In this document: positions 24,153 to 32,739 of the stretch, piece by piece
Numbering within the stretch: the first letter of the stretch is position 1
How the letters are laid out: each line of letters opens with the position of its first letter
DNA from: an uncultured Christensenellaceae bacterium
GTDB lineage: Bacteria; Bacillota; Clostridia; Christensenellales; UBA3700
DNA length: 38,745 nt
Assembly: GCA_944381345.1 (NCBI GenBank)
Contig: CALWKU010000030.1
Coordinates: 1 to 38,745, forward strand
Direction of reading: 5' to 3'
Notes under the pieces: generated by a model
What the model saw: only the letters and a program-made list of their open reading frames with translations
Told to the model about the DNA's origin: nothing
Database searches by the model: none
Translations under genes and position numbers: made by a program

Positions 24153-25357
24153 CAATGAACACAGGTACGGAAAAATCGACCAAGATGTTTTCATTTTTGT
24201 CGCCTACGAAATTGCTCGGCGGCAGCGGCGCGCTCGGCAATCTGTCCTTTGAGATCAAAGAGAAGGGCGCGTCCAGACCGCTCGTGATAATGGACGAATA
24301 CGCGCAGAGGCTCGGCTATTTTCGAGAAGTAAAACGGGCGATGAAAGAGGACGACATAGCGATTGTCTCGACCTGTTCGGGCGTGACGGGCGTTCCGCGA
24401 GATTGCGACGCAGCAGTTGCCAAATTCAAACAGTTCGACTGCGACTGCATAATAGGGTTGGGCGGATCGGAAGTCATCAACGTCGCCAAGGCGGTCAAGC
24501 TGATGCTTGGGCAGAACATAGCCGCGTTCGATATGTTCCGTTACGATCCGGTGGTCAAGCGGATGAAATACGGCGGGACGGACGCGCCGTTGTTTTTGCT
24601 CCCATGCGGCATCCCGAGCGGCATAGAGGTCAGTACGCGCGTTCATATCGTCGACGGCGACGCAAATATGTTCTATAATTTCGATTCGCGCCGCGCTTGC
24701 GCGTCCGCGGTCGTTTTGGATCGCAGGCTTACCGACATAATGCCCGCAAGGGCGATAGGCGCGGCGGGACTCAACGCGCTGGCGATGGGCATTTTGGGCT
24801 TTGTTGAAACTCCCGACAACATGATCGCGCAGTCGTATGCGACGTCGGCGATCCATGTGGTTACCAATTCGCTTCTGCCTGCAATGCGGCACAATGCCGA
24901 CCCGAAATATCTCTTGGCGATCTATGCGGCGATTGTCGAGGCGGGCGTAGCATACTACAATGTGAGGGGCAGCATCTTCCGGGATCTCGTCACGGAATTG
25001 ACAATGCGCACACATGCCGACCATGCGATCGTTGCGCAGATACTTTTTCCGTATTTTTACCGCACGAGGATGAGCGACGAGCGCATCTTCAAGGGCGTTC
25101 TGATGCCGATCGCGGGCGAAGAAGTCTACGCGTCGACCAACTTCAATGCGCGAGATAAAGTCGCGTCGGAGCGCATCGCCGAGTTTTGGGACAAGGTGAC
25201 TGAGCTTGCGGAATTGCCGACCAAGCTGTCGCAAATAGGCGCGGTCCAGTCCGACTTTCCGGCGATCGCGCAGGCGGTTATAGGCAGATACCGCGGCGTC
25301 GATCCGGACGTGGGCAATTTTACCTATATCACCGAATTGTTGGAGAATGCGTTTTGA
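24149..25357 (+). CDS. Second Fe-ADH-like protein, mostly lacking metal ligands
   Basis: This 402-aa protein is a paralogue in fold of the preceding gene. It keeps the nucleotide-binding GLGGSEVINVAKAVK. The Asp and His of the first metal motif are Asn and Met (GLNALAMGILGF). The site of the second ligand lies in the VRGSIFRDLVTE stretch without His, and only the last His may remain (ADHAIVAQILFP, in the position of PHGxxxAxxLP). I chose GTG 24149 because AGGAG stands six bases before it and it overlaps the previous stop; an ATG two codons later is 12 bases away. It overlaps queH by four bases. Substrate unknown. Confidence 0.75.
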   Translation: MTMNTGTEKSTKMFSFLSPTKLLGGSGALGNLSFEIKEKGASRPLVIMDEYAQRLGYFREVKRAMKEDDIAIVSTCSGVTGVPRDCDAAVAKFKQFDCDCIIGLGGSEVINVAKAVKLMLGQNIAAFDMFRYDPVVKRMKYGGTDAPLFLLPCGIPSGIEVSTRVHIVDGDANMFYNFDSRRACASAVVLDRRLTDIMPARAIGAAGLNALAMGILGFVETPDNMIAQSYATSAIHVVTNSLLPAMRHNADPKYLLAIYAAIVEAGVAYYNVRGSIFRDLVTELTMRTHADHAIVAQILFPYFYRTRMSDERIFKGVLMPIAGEEVYASTNFNARDKVASERIAEFWDKVTELAELPTKLSQIGAVQSDFPAIAQAVIGRYRGVDPDVGNFTYITELLENAF

Positions 25358-25971
25358 ACGTCGTCAATTTCGCAAGGCTCGGCGACGTCGAGATCGAAAA
25401 GCTCAAAGAGGCGGGGCGCAAGCCCCGTCTGCTGCTGCACAGCTGCTGCGGTCCTTGCAGTACGCATTGCATAGAGGTGTTGGCTGACGCGTTCGAGGCG
25501 ACGGTCTATTATTTCAATCCCAACATATATCCTCGCGCGGAGTATGACAAGCGCGCCGCCGAACAGCGCCGCTACCTTGTCGAGGCGCATCCCGAGATCG
25601 CGTGCGTTGTCGATGAGTATGCGCACGAGCCGTTCCTCGCCGCGTCGGACGGCTATGAGTCGGAGCCGGAGGGCGGAGCGCGCTGCGCCAAGTGTTTTAC
25701 GCTGCGTCTCGGCGCGGCGGCGGACTATGCGGCGAGGAACGGCTTTGATTATTTTACTACAACTTTGACGGTCAGTCCGCACAAAAACAGCGTCGTCATC
25801 AATGCGATAGGAGCGCGCGAGGGCGAGAGAGCCGGCGTGAAGTGGCTGCCCTACGACTTCAAAAAGCGGGACGGATATGCCGACTCCATACGTCTTTCCG
25901 CGGCGCACGGACTGTATCGCCAAAATTATTGCGGCTGCGAGTTTTCGATGCGCGCCGAAAAAGCTGAGTGA
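25354..25971 (+). CDS. queH: Epoxyqueuosine reductase QueH
   Basis: This 205-aa enzyme reduces epoxyqueuosine to queuosine in tRNA, the non-B12 alternative to QueG. It shows the DUF208/QueH cysteine motifs HSCCGPCSTHC (about 29-39), ARCAKCFTLRL (about 108-118) and YCGCEFS near the C-terminus, ligands for a [4Fe-4S] cluster and a second metal site. It starts at TTG 25354, overlapping the preceding stop (TTGA), with GGAG eight bases upstream; the ATG at 25347 is in another frame. It is translationally coupled to the Fe-ADH-like pair. The electron donor is unknown. Confidence 0.93.
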   Translation: MNVVNFARLGDVEIEKLKEAGRKPRLLLHSCCGPCSTHCIEVLADAFEATVYYFNPNIYPRAEYDKRAAEQRRYLVEAHPEIACVVDEYAHEPFLAASDGYESEPEGGARCAKCFTLRLGAAADYAARNGFDYFTTTLTVSPHKNSVVINAIGAREGERAGVKWLPYDFKKRDGYADSIRLSAAHGLYRQNYCGCEFSMRAEKAE

Positions 25972-26046
25972 TATTATTCCAAACGGCGGATTTTATCCGG
26001 AGGCGGACGCATAATGCGCGCTTTCGTGACGATGCGCAAAAAATGC

Positions 26047-26075
26047 TTGTCAAACTCTCGCGTTTGTTTTATAAT
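26047..26075 (+). promoter_or_regulatory. Promoter of the Wzz-like gene
   Basis: TTGTCA (26047-26052), a 17-bp spacer and TATAAT (26070-26075). Confidence 0.72.
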
Positions 26076-26112
26076 ATAATAAAAAACGAGCATAACATCT
26101 GCGGAGGACAAT

Positions 26113-27489
26113 ATGCAGGATGATATGAACCAAAACAACGGAATGACCGTCAAGCAGTTCGTCGACATCATCAAAAAAGGTTGGGTGACGATCTTGGTCA
26201 GCGTGCTGATCGTCGCGGTCGTATTCGGTTCGCTGTTGGCAATACTCAAAAGCGTAGCGACAGATACGATGTATAAAGGAACAATGTTCATTTCCGACGA
26301 CGCCGATATCGAAAACAGGAGCGAATACATCTCAAAGCTCACTTCTCCCGAAAACGTGAACAAAGCCGTGATGAACGCCGGATATACCGACGTCGAAGCC
26401 GCCGAACTCGTCGAATCGGTGCGCAGCGCGATCAGCATCTCGGGATTGGTGCCCGAGTCCGCCCAAGAGCAGGAAACAGTGTTTGTTCCCACGACTTATG
26501 TGGTGACCATGAGTCCTATCCCGGGCTTGAGTGAAGAAAAGAGCATCGAGATCCTCAACAATGTCATGGAAGGGCTCGCTAAGACTGTCGGCGCGTCGAC
26601 CATGGGAACTATGACAAAGATAGACTCTACGGCTTATGCCGCATATGACTATATGTGGGAAGTCGATGCTATCAGCGCCATTACGCAGACCAATCGCAAC
26701 GTTGTCAACAACCTGCACAGCGCTGCGAGCAATGTGGATTCCTCAAAGAGACTGGAGTTGTACGAAAAGCGTTCCAAATTGGACAATCAACTCGAGCAAT
26801 TGGACGCGCTGATGGTCATGATCGCAGAGCAAGGGGTCACTAAAGCAGACGCGTTCAACTCCAATGATGTATATTTGACCGGGGAAATTACAAGCGCGCA
26901 AAGCGCACTAGAAAGTGCCGAACAAGCGATAAGCGATTATAAAGAAATGATCAAAAATCTCACAGGCACTACTTCGTCCGGCAATACCGTCACATCATCG
27001 GGGACGATCGTCATTGACAACAGCGCTCTTGCCGAGATCATCGACAGCCGCGTTGCGGCAGAGGTGGCAAACCAAAAATCCGCCAAAGAAAAATTAGAAA
27101 AATTGAATAAATTGCAAGAGTTGTATAACGATCATAAACAAACGCCGGGCGACGCGACGGAAATCGAGGCGATGATAGCCGCCAGAGTGGAGCAGCTCAA
27201 CGAATTATTTGACGAAATAGCGAACGAGATCAAGGATCACGAGTTCTTCTCCACAGGCGATGTGGTCGTGATCGCAGGCGCGTCGGCGATCACTTCGAGT
27301 GCGCTCAGCACTAAGGTTATGTTGCTTGCGCTGATGATCGTGATCGTATTGACGGTGTTCTTCGCGTTTATGCATTGCAGGAAGAGATATATGCAGCAGC
27401 TCTGCGTAAGCGAAGCGGCTGCGGCGCAGCAGGAGTCCGAGGCATTGCCCGAGCCGCAACAGCTTGAGGACGAAGAAAAGAAAGAATAA
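26113..27489 (+). CDS. Wzz-like chain-length-determinant/coiled-coil membrane protein
   Basis: This 458-aa protein has a transmembrane segment at about 24-46, a large extracytoplasmic region with helical coiled-coil stretches (about 200-380), a second transmembrane segment at about 398-420 and an acidic cytoplasmic tail. This topology is that of Wzz/capsular-polysaccharide co-polymerases, and VKQFVDIIKKGWVTILVSVLI at the N-terminus is typical (shown in part of a longer stretch). There is no Tyr-kinase domain and no polysaccharide genes nearby. It starts at ATG 26113 behind GGAGG. The role in surface-polysaccharide export is inferred. Confidence 0.68.
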   Translation: MQDDMNQNNGMTVKQFVDIIKKGWVTILVSVLIVAVVFGSLLAILKSVATDTMYKGTMFISDDADIENRSEYISKLTSPENVNKAVMNAGYTDVEAAELVESVRSAISISGLVPESAQEQETVFVPTTYVVTMSPIPGLSEEKSIEILNNVMEGLAKTVGASTMGTMTKIDSTAYAAYDYMWEVDAISAITQTNRNVVNNLHSAASNVDSSKRLELYEKRSKLDNQLEQLDALMVMIAEQGVTKADAFNSNDVYLTGEITSAQSALESAEQAISDYKEMIKNLTGTTSSGNTVTSSGTIVIDNSALAEIIDSRVAAEVANQKSAKEKLEKLNKLQELYNDHKQTPGDATEIEAMIAARVEQLNELFDEIANEIKDHEFFSTGDVVVIAGASAITSSALSTKVMLLALMIVIVLTVFFAFMHCRKRYMQQLCVSEAAAAQQESEALPEPQQLEDEEKKE

Positions 27490-27500
27490 GAATTGCGCAA

Positions 27501-27536
27501 AGGGATCGCCGGGGATCGTTTCGGCGGTCCCTTTTT
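27501..27536 (+). terminator. Terminator after the Wzz-like gene
   Basis: A 10-bp stem with one wobble (27501-27510 with 27523-27532), then TTTTT. Confidence 0.8.
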
Positions 27537-27611
27537 GCTGCCCGGTTCGCATACGGGGCGGTCAATACGGCGTTTTAATCTTTCATTAACGGCAATTTTA
27601 CACATTCTTTG

Positions 27612-27676
27612 GCGCACTATTGTTGACTATTGACGATAAATATAATAATATTTATATATACTAATCAATAGTGCGC
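27612..27676. repeat. Inverted-repeat structure enclosing the ftsH promoter
   Basis: A perfect 11-bp inverted repeat GCGCACTATTG/CAATAGTGCGC (27612-27622 and 27666-27676) flanks 43 AT-rich bases that hold an inner perfect palindrome ATAAATAT-AATA-ATATTTAT (27636-27655). The probable promoter is TTGACG (27630-27635), a 17-bp spacer and TATATA (27653-27658), with a start near 27665 beside the right arm. It may be an operator or cruciform. Confidence 0.7.
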
Positions 27677-27718
27677 GCCGCATGACGCGGGCGCGTTATT
27701 TTGCCGATCGGAGGAACA

Positions 27719-29908
27719 ATGTCAAAAAAGACGGCTACCATAATCAAATTCGTCTCGCTCGGAGTTGCGATAGTGCTGCTCATAGTGTTGTTGTGGCTCA
27801 TGCTCGACCGAGGGAGAGAACCCGAGCCGATCGCCTACTCGGGCGACGAAGTCAAGAGTCTCACTTCGATTATAGAGAAAGGCGACGCCCGTGCGATCTA
27901 CATCGTCAACGGTGCGGAGGCGTATGTCCTCTGCAAGAACTCGACGATGAGTTATGATGAGTTCAAAGCCAACCCTACAGCCAACGCCGACTATGTCGCG
28001 GAACTGCCGGGATACAGCGTGTTCTTTGAATATATCAATTCACTCGATACCGAGGGCAACGCCGACTTTGTCATGCCCGAGATCACGACCCATTACTATG
28101 ACGGTGTGAGCTGGACGTCGTTTATCTTCCCGGCGATCATGCTGGTCATCATGTGCGTCGTGCTGTTCATCATCTTCCGACAAAGCGCGGGCGCCAACAA
28201 ACAGGCGATGAACTTCGGCAAGACCAAGGCGAGAGTAAGCATGAACGTGCCCGTCCGTTTCAGCGACGTCGCGGGCGCGGAGGAAGAAAAGGAGGAACTC
28301 AAAGAGATTGTAGACTTCCTCAAAAATCCGCAAAAATTCAGCGCTGTCGGCGCGCGTATCCCCAAGGGTGTGCTGCTCGTCGGTCCTCCGGGCACGGGCA
28401 AGACGCTGTTTGCCAAGGCGGTTGCGGGCGAGAGCAACGTGCCGTTCTTCTCGATCAGCGGATCCGACTTTGTCGAGATGTTTGTCGGTACGGGCGCCGC
28501 GAGAGTGCGCGATCTGTTCGACCAGGCGAAGCGTAATATGCCCTGCATCGTCTTTATCGACGAGATCGACGCCGTCGGCAGGCAGAGAGGCGCGGGACTT
28601 GGCGGCGGCCATGACGAGAGAGAGCAGACGCTCAACCAATTGCTCGTACAGATGGACGGCTTTGAAAAGAACGACGGCATCATAGTGATGGCGGCGACCA
28701 ACAGGGCGGACATTCTCGATCCCGCGTTGCTCAGACCCGGGCGTTTCGACAGGCAGATCTACGTCAATATCCCCGACGTCAAGGGCAGGGAGGAGATCCT
28801 CAAAGTGCATAGCCGCAACAAACCGCTCGCACCGGACGTCTCGTTTAAGATACTTGCGCGCATGACCAGCGGGTTCAGCGGCGCTGATCTTGAAAACCTG
28901 CTCAACGAGGCGGCTATCCTCGCCGCGAGAGCGGGGCGCAAGGTCATCGTCATGGAGGACGTCCTCGAGGGCATCAACAAGGTCATCGCCGGTCCGCAAA
29001 AGAAGAGTCGCGTCGTCACCGATTCCGACAAGCGCATAACAGCTTATCACGAGTCCGGTCACGCGATCATCGCCAAGGTACTCGAAAATTGCGATGAAGT
29101 GCAAGAGGTATCCATCATCCCCAGAGGTCAGGCGGCGGGCTATACGCTCACACGTCCGGACAGCGACGACAGCCACGTCACCAAGGGCAAGCTGATCGAC
29201 ATGATCACTATGATGCTCGGCGGCAGAGCGGCGGAGGAGATCGTCATCCACGACGTCTCGACCGGCGCCAGCAACGATATCCAGCGCGCCAGCGCAATCG
29301 CGCGCAAGATGGTCACCGAATGGGGTATGAGCAAGGCTGTCGGCAATATGTATCTAGGCGGAGACAAAGAGGTGTTCCTCGGCAGAGACTACGGCACCAC
29401 GCACAGTTACAGCGAGGAACTGGGCGGCGTGATCGACGAGGAGATCAAATCCATCATCGACAATTGCTATACCCGCGCTCTCGATCTGCTGCGCCAATAC
29501 CGCAGCGTGATGGAGAACATGGTCAAGGTGCTGTTCGCAAAGGATACGATCTACACCGACGAGGTGGAAATGCTGTTCGAGGGCAAGACGGCGGACGATG
29601 TCATCGCCGCGATAGACGAACGTCAGGCGAAGAAGGACAGTTACAAGGCGGCTCAACCCGCGTCGCAGAGCGCGCCCGCTCAGCGCACGGGCGCAAAGGT
29701 GGAAATCATCTCCGAAGAGGAGCTTTCCCGCATGAAACAGCGCCGCGCCGAAGAAGAGGCGAAAAACGCGCAGGCACAGCCCGAGTACGATCAAACGGCG
29801 CAAGCCGAGCCAAAGCCGAAGGCGCAAGAAACCGCAAAGCCGGATGAACCAAAGTCCGAAGACGAGGCGAAGGACGGGTCAAAGCCCGACGGCGGTAAAG
29901 CGGAATAA
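27719..29908 (+). CDS. ftsH: ATP-dependent zinc metalloprotease FtsH
   Basis: This 729-aa membrane-bound AAA+ protease degrades misfolded membrane and regulatory proteins. TM1 is at about 9-29, an extracytoplasmic domain runs to about 132, and TM2 at about 134-153. The AAA module has Walker A GPPGTGKT (222-229), Walker B IVFIDEID (277-284) and arginine fingers in the RPGRFDRQI region (339-347). The zinc site is HESGH (444-448) with a later Asp in the GASNDIQ stretch. The C-terminal 115 or so residues are a Gln/Lys/Glu-rich disordered tail, longer than in many homologues. Start ATG 27719 has CGGAGG before it. Confidence 0.97.
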   Translation: MSKKTATIIKFVSLGVAIVLLIVLLWLMLDRGREPEPIAYSGDEVKSLTSIIEKGDARAIYIVNGAEAYVLCKNSTMSYDEFKANPTANADYVAELPGYSVFFEYINSLDTEGNADFVMPEITTHYYDGVSWTSFIFPAIMLVIMCVVLFIIFRQSAGANKQAMNFGKTKARVSMNVPVRFSDVAGAEEEKEELKEIVDFLKNPQKFSAVGARIPKGVLLVGPPGTGKTLFAKAVAGESNVPFFSISGSDFVEMFVGTGAARVRDLFDQAKRNMPCIVFIDEIDAVGRQRGAGLGGGHDEREQTLNQLLVQMDGFEKNDGIIVMAATNRADILDPALLRPGRFDRQIYVNIPDVKGREEILKVHSRNKPLAPDVSFKILARMTSGFSGADLENLLNEAAILAARAGRKVIVMEDVLEGINKVIAGPQKKSRVVTDSDKRITAYHESGHAIIAKVLENCDEVQEVSIIPRGQAAGYTLTRPDSDDSHVTKGKLIDMITMMLGGRAAEEIVIHDVSTGASNDIQRASAIARKMVTEWGMSKAVGNMYLGGDKEVFLGRDYGTTHSYSEELGGVIDEEIKSIIDNCYTRALDLLRQYRSVMENMVKVLFAKDTIYTDEVEMLFEGKTADDVIAAIDERQAKKDSYKAAQPASQSAPAQRTGAKVEIISEEELSRMKQRRAEEEAKNAQAQPEYDQTAQAEPKPKAQETAKPDEPKSEDEAKDGSKPDGGKAE

Positions 29909-29914
29909 GTGAGG

Positions 29915-29940
29915 ACGCGCTCCGAAAGGGGCGCGTTTTT
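29915..29940 (+). terminator. ftsH terminator
   Basis: A 9-bp stem with one wobble (29915-29923 with 29928-29936), GAAA loop, then T's to 29940. It separates ftsH from the convergent leftward gene ending at 29939. Confidence 0.82.
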
Positions 29941-30601
29941 ATGCCTGTTCGACGTAGACCCGGATCGTTCCGCGCAAAAACGTGTTCTGTTTGGAGTGCG
30001 CGCAAAAGGACATCCGCCGCTCTATCCCCGAAAGGCTTTCGTCGCATTTTCCGAAGCAATTGTACCTGTGGGAGACGTCGCAGAAATGAGCGTAGACGTC
30101 GCGCCCGCAGCAGTAAGACATACATTGCAAAAAGGCGTGGTCGCGCGTCTCGTCAAAGACTTTTTCGTGCATGGCGACGATGAAGTCGCAGCCTGCGCGC
30201 GACATTGCATGCCACAGCTGCGGACATCGGACGTCGTCGGACAGGATCAATCCCATCAGCCCGGAGGAAGTGCGGTAACAGCGCATACACGAGCCTTTGC
30301 GTATGTGTTTTGAGGAAAAGGACATTTGATCGCTCACGCCGAGGACTTTGCCCCGGTCAATGACGATCGCGCTGTTGAATTCGCCCGCGTCTACCGTCGC
30401 GCGTATCGCCGCTACGACTATGTCGTTGCAGCGGGCGGAGTGGCGCATCATTGGCGCGATCGCGGCGGAGCAGCCCTTCAACTCAGCGCGTAGATCGACC
30501 CGACCCGCTACGTTGCGGTGCAGGCACAGCAGCTCCGGACGGCTCTTTTCTGCGCATTCGAGCGCGATCGACAGCGGCACCGCAGACATACAAAGCAGCA
30601 T
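29939..30601 (-). CDS. Nitrilase-superfamily-like protein lacking catalytic Cys and Lys
   Basis: This 220-aa protein matches the second half of the carbon-nitrogen hydrolase fold: EFNSAIVIDRGKVLGVSDQM for the NSA.xxxxG...xYxK segment, and GLMGLILSDDVRCPQLWHAM for the GxxICYDxRFPE segment. The catalytic Cys is Ser121 and the catalytic Lys is Gln92; a possible Glu is at 23 (RPELLC). It has 16 cysteines in 220 residues, including C105-x2-C108 and C164-C165. The N-terminus is short, no Shine-Dalgarno precedes ATG 30601, and the frame is open about 30 codons further up without a normal start, so the start is uncertain. It may be a pseudoenzyme. Confidence 0.55.
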   Translation of the reverse strand: MLLCMSAVPLSIALECAEKSRPELLCLHRNVAGRVDLRAELKGCSAAIAPMMRHSARCNDIVVAAIRATVDAGEFNSAIVIDRGKVLGVSDQMSFSSKHIRKGSCMRCYRTSSGLMGLILSDDVRCPQLWHAMSRAGCDFIVAMHEKVFDETRDHAFLQCMSYCCGRDVYAHFCDVSHRYNCFGKCDESLSGIERRMSFCAHSKQNTFLRGTIRVYVEQA

Positions 30602-30647
30602 ATCACAGTCTATGAACGCGAACGCGCGTTTGTGCGCGATCTCGGCT

Positions 30648-30676
30648 TTGACAAATCGCGTTTTTTGGGTTACAAT
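30648..30676 (+). promoter_or_regulatory. Consensus promoter of the GH-D glycosidase operon
   Basis: TTGACA (30648-30653), a 17-bp spacer and TACAAT (30671-30676). The predicted start is 30681-30683. Confidence 0.8.
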
Positions 30677-30680
30677 GTAT

Positions 30681-30818
30681 ATGTATCGGTTTTTCCGTTA
30701 CGGAGGGACGGTCATCGACGTCGCTCCCGACGGAGATCTGACCGTCAAATTGGTGCAGGCAAACGCCGTTTCGGCAAAGGTCGTGCAAGAGCGCCGCATC
30801 GCGTTCGGGGAGGAATGA
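30681..30818 (+). CDS. 45-aa small ORF ahead of the glycosidase, possibly leaderless
   Basis: From ATG 30681 the frame encodes 45 residues with protein-like character (GGTVIDVAPDGDLTVKLVQA, then KVVQERRIAFGEE) and genome-like codon use. It ends one base before the glycosidase ATG, so the two are probably coupled, and the glycosidase ribosome site GGGGAGG lies inside its last codons. The start codon is five bases after the -10 hexamer, at or just before the predicted transcription start, and there is no Shine-Dalgarno. An alternative is that this is an untranslated leader. Function unknown. Confidence 0.5.
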   Translation: MYRFFRYGGTVIDVAPDGDLTVKLVQANAVSAKVVQERRIAFGEE

Positions 30819-30819
30819 T

Positions 30820-32712
30820 ATGAGGTTGTCTTACGGTACAGGCAGCATTCGCAAGACGCTGTCCGTCGACGGAGAAAAATTCGACATAAGTTACGAAAAC
30901 GAACTGACCGGTCGCAAATATTCCGCGCGCGGAGGCGCGATCGTGCTTTCTTCGTCCAAGTATTCGCCGCGGCGCGTACGCCGCTTTGCGCAGATGAGGC
31001 TCGTTTCGCACGACGACAAAGGCTACACCCTTGTCGACGACGACGGAACAGAGGTGCGCGTCGACATAGACGCCGCCGAGCGCGGCGCGTTGCGGGAGCG
31101 CGTTTCGGTCAAGCTAAAAGGCGATCCGTATCTCTCAAAGATCGTATTTGAGACGCTCGACGCAGCGGAGGATACGTTTGTGTGGCAGGCGCCGTCAGGC
31201 AAGCGCGTGTTCGTGCCTTCAAAGGTCGCGCGGCTGGGGCAGCCCGTCTATCTCGGCGACGTATTTTTCGGGGCGGAGACCCCCGTCGCGGAAAACGGCG
31301 TCAAAAACGGCGTCGCGTGCAGCGTCTATCATTGCGCGCGCAGATTTTCACAGCTTGCGGAAGAGGGCGTATATTCGCCTCCCGCGTTTGTGATCGGAGC
31401 GGCGGAAAAGAGCGGTTTCGACGCGGTGTCGGACGAATTTCTGCGCTATGTCGCCGACATGGCGGTTTCGGACGCGTTCCGCGTGCAGTTCAACAGCTGG
31501 TACGACAATATGCTCGACATAGATTCGGACAAGATCGCAAGTTCGTTCACTGCGGTCGCCGACGGGATGAAGAAGGCTGGTTTCCGTCCGCTCGACTGCT
31601 ATGTCGTCGACGACGGCTGGACGGAATACGACAAACCTCTGTTTTGGGAATTCAATGCCAAGTTCCCGGGCGGCTTTGCCAGGGAGAGCGCGTTGACGCG
31701 TTCGTTGGGCGGCAAGTTCGGCGTGTGGTTCGGTCCTCGCGGCGGCTATACCGCGCAGACCCCTAAATATGCGTGCCATCTGACAAAGCTCGGCTATCAT
31801 ATGAACGTCTTTTCGGGCGACATCTGCACTGCGGATCCGCGTTATATAGACGACCTTTGCGCGAGGATGGCAGAATTTTGCGCCGACTACAACGTAGACT
31901 ATTTCAAAATAGACGGCTTTGCGTTCAGATCCTGTCCGTCGGGACGGCACGGACATCCGAGCGCATTGTTTAACGTCAAGGGATTTTATACCTACCTATG
32001 GGAGAGATGGCTGGACGGATTTGCGAAAATAAGACGCGCGAATCCTAAGGTGTGTCTCAACGTCACGTCGTACGCCCACTGTTCGCCGTGGTTTTTGAAG
32101 TGGGCGGACTTCATATGGATGAACAATGCGTCCGATATGGGTTATGTCGGCGAGGGAGACAGCTTGCAGCGCTGCCTCAATTATCGTGACAGCCGTTACC
32201 GCGCGCTGTTCGTCGACGATATGCGTCAATTTCCCGCGGGCAATCTTTACAACCACGAGCCGTGCTATGCGGCGCGCAACGTCGATCCCGAGTTTCCCAA
32301 AAAGGCGGTGAGATACACCGACGAACAGTTCCGCCAATACATATACTGCTGCCTGATGAGAGGCAGCGGGCTTGCCGAGCTGTACTTTTCGCCGAGTATG
32401 ATGGACGGCGAAAAGTGGAACATCGCCGCGCGCGCTTTGGAGTGGGCGGAGAGCCGCCGCGGCATACTCAAATACTCCCGTTTCTTCGGCGGAGACCCCG
32501 CAAATGGACAGCCGTACGGCTATTACGCAAAGGACGATAAAGGCGACATCGTGCTGATGACGCGCAACTCTTCGTCGTCGCCGGCGGCGTTTGACGCTAC
32601 GCTGCCCGACGGAACGCGGCGCAAGTTCGACCTCGCTCCGTTCGAGGTCTCGATCATCGAAAATATAGGCGGCAAAGAGAGCGTGATATTGCACGCAAAC
32701 GGCAAAAAGTAA
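30820..32712 (+). CDS. Clan GH-D (GH36/melibiase-like) glycoside hydrolase, cytoplasmic
   Basis: This 630-aa protein has an N-terminal beta-sandwich region (about 1-195) and a TIM barrel resembling alpha-galactosidases. Landmarks are FNSWYDNM (224-231), the DDGW strand end (264-267) and YFKIDGF (361-367), where Asp365 fits the nucleophile position. A candidate acid/base Asp lies in NNASDMG (about 435-441) or shortly after. There is no signal peptide. It starts one base after the 45-aa ORF with GGAGG upstream. Likely activity is alpha-galactosidase or alpha-N-acetylgalactosaminidase type; the exact substrate cannot be read from sequence. Confidence 0.75.
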   Translation: MRLSYGTGSIRKTLSVDGEKFDISYENELTGRKYSARGGAIVLSSSKYSPRRVRRFAQMRLVSHDDKGYTLVDDDGTEVRVDIDAAERGALRERVSVKLKGDPYLSKIVFETLDAAEDTFVWQAPSGKRVFVPSKVARLGQPVYLGDVFFGAETPVAENGVKNGVACSVYHCARRFSQLAEEGVYSPPAFVIGAAEKSGFDAVSDEFLRYVADMAVSDAFRVQFNSWYDNMLDIDSDKIASSFTAVADGMKKAGFRPLDCYVVDDGWTEYDKPLFWEFNAKFPGGFARESALTRSLGGKFGVWFGPRGGYTAQTPKYACHLTKLGYHMNVFSGDICTADPRYIDDLCARMAEFCADYNVDYFKIDGFAFRSCPSGRHGHPSALFNVKGFYTYLWERWLDGFAKIRRANPKVCLNVTSYAHCSPWFLKWADFIWMNNASDMGYVGEGDSLQRCLNYRDSRYRALFVDDMRQFPAGNLYNHEPCYAARNVDPEFPKKAVRYTDEQFRQYIYCCLMRGSGLAELYFSPSMMDGEKWNIAARALEWAESRRGILKYSRFFGGDPANGQPYGYYAKDDKGDIVLMTRNSSSSPAAFDATLPDGTRRKFDLAPFEVSIIENIGGKESVILHANGKK

Positions 32713-32739
32713 ATACGTGTTGTAAAAAGCGGGGTGACT

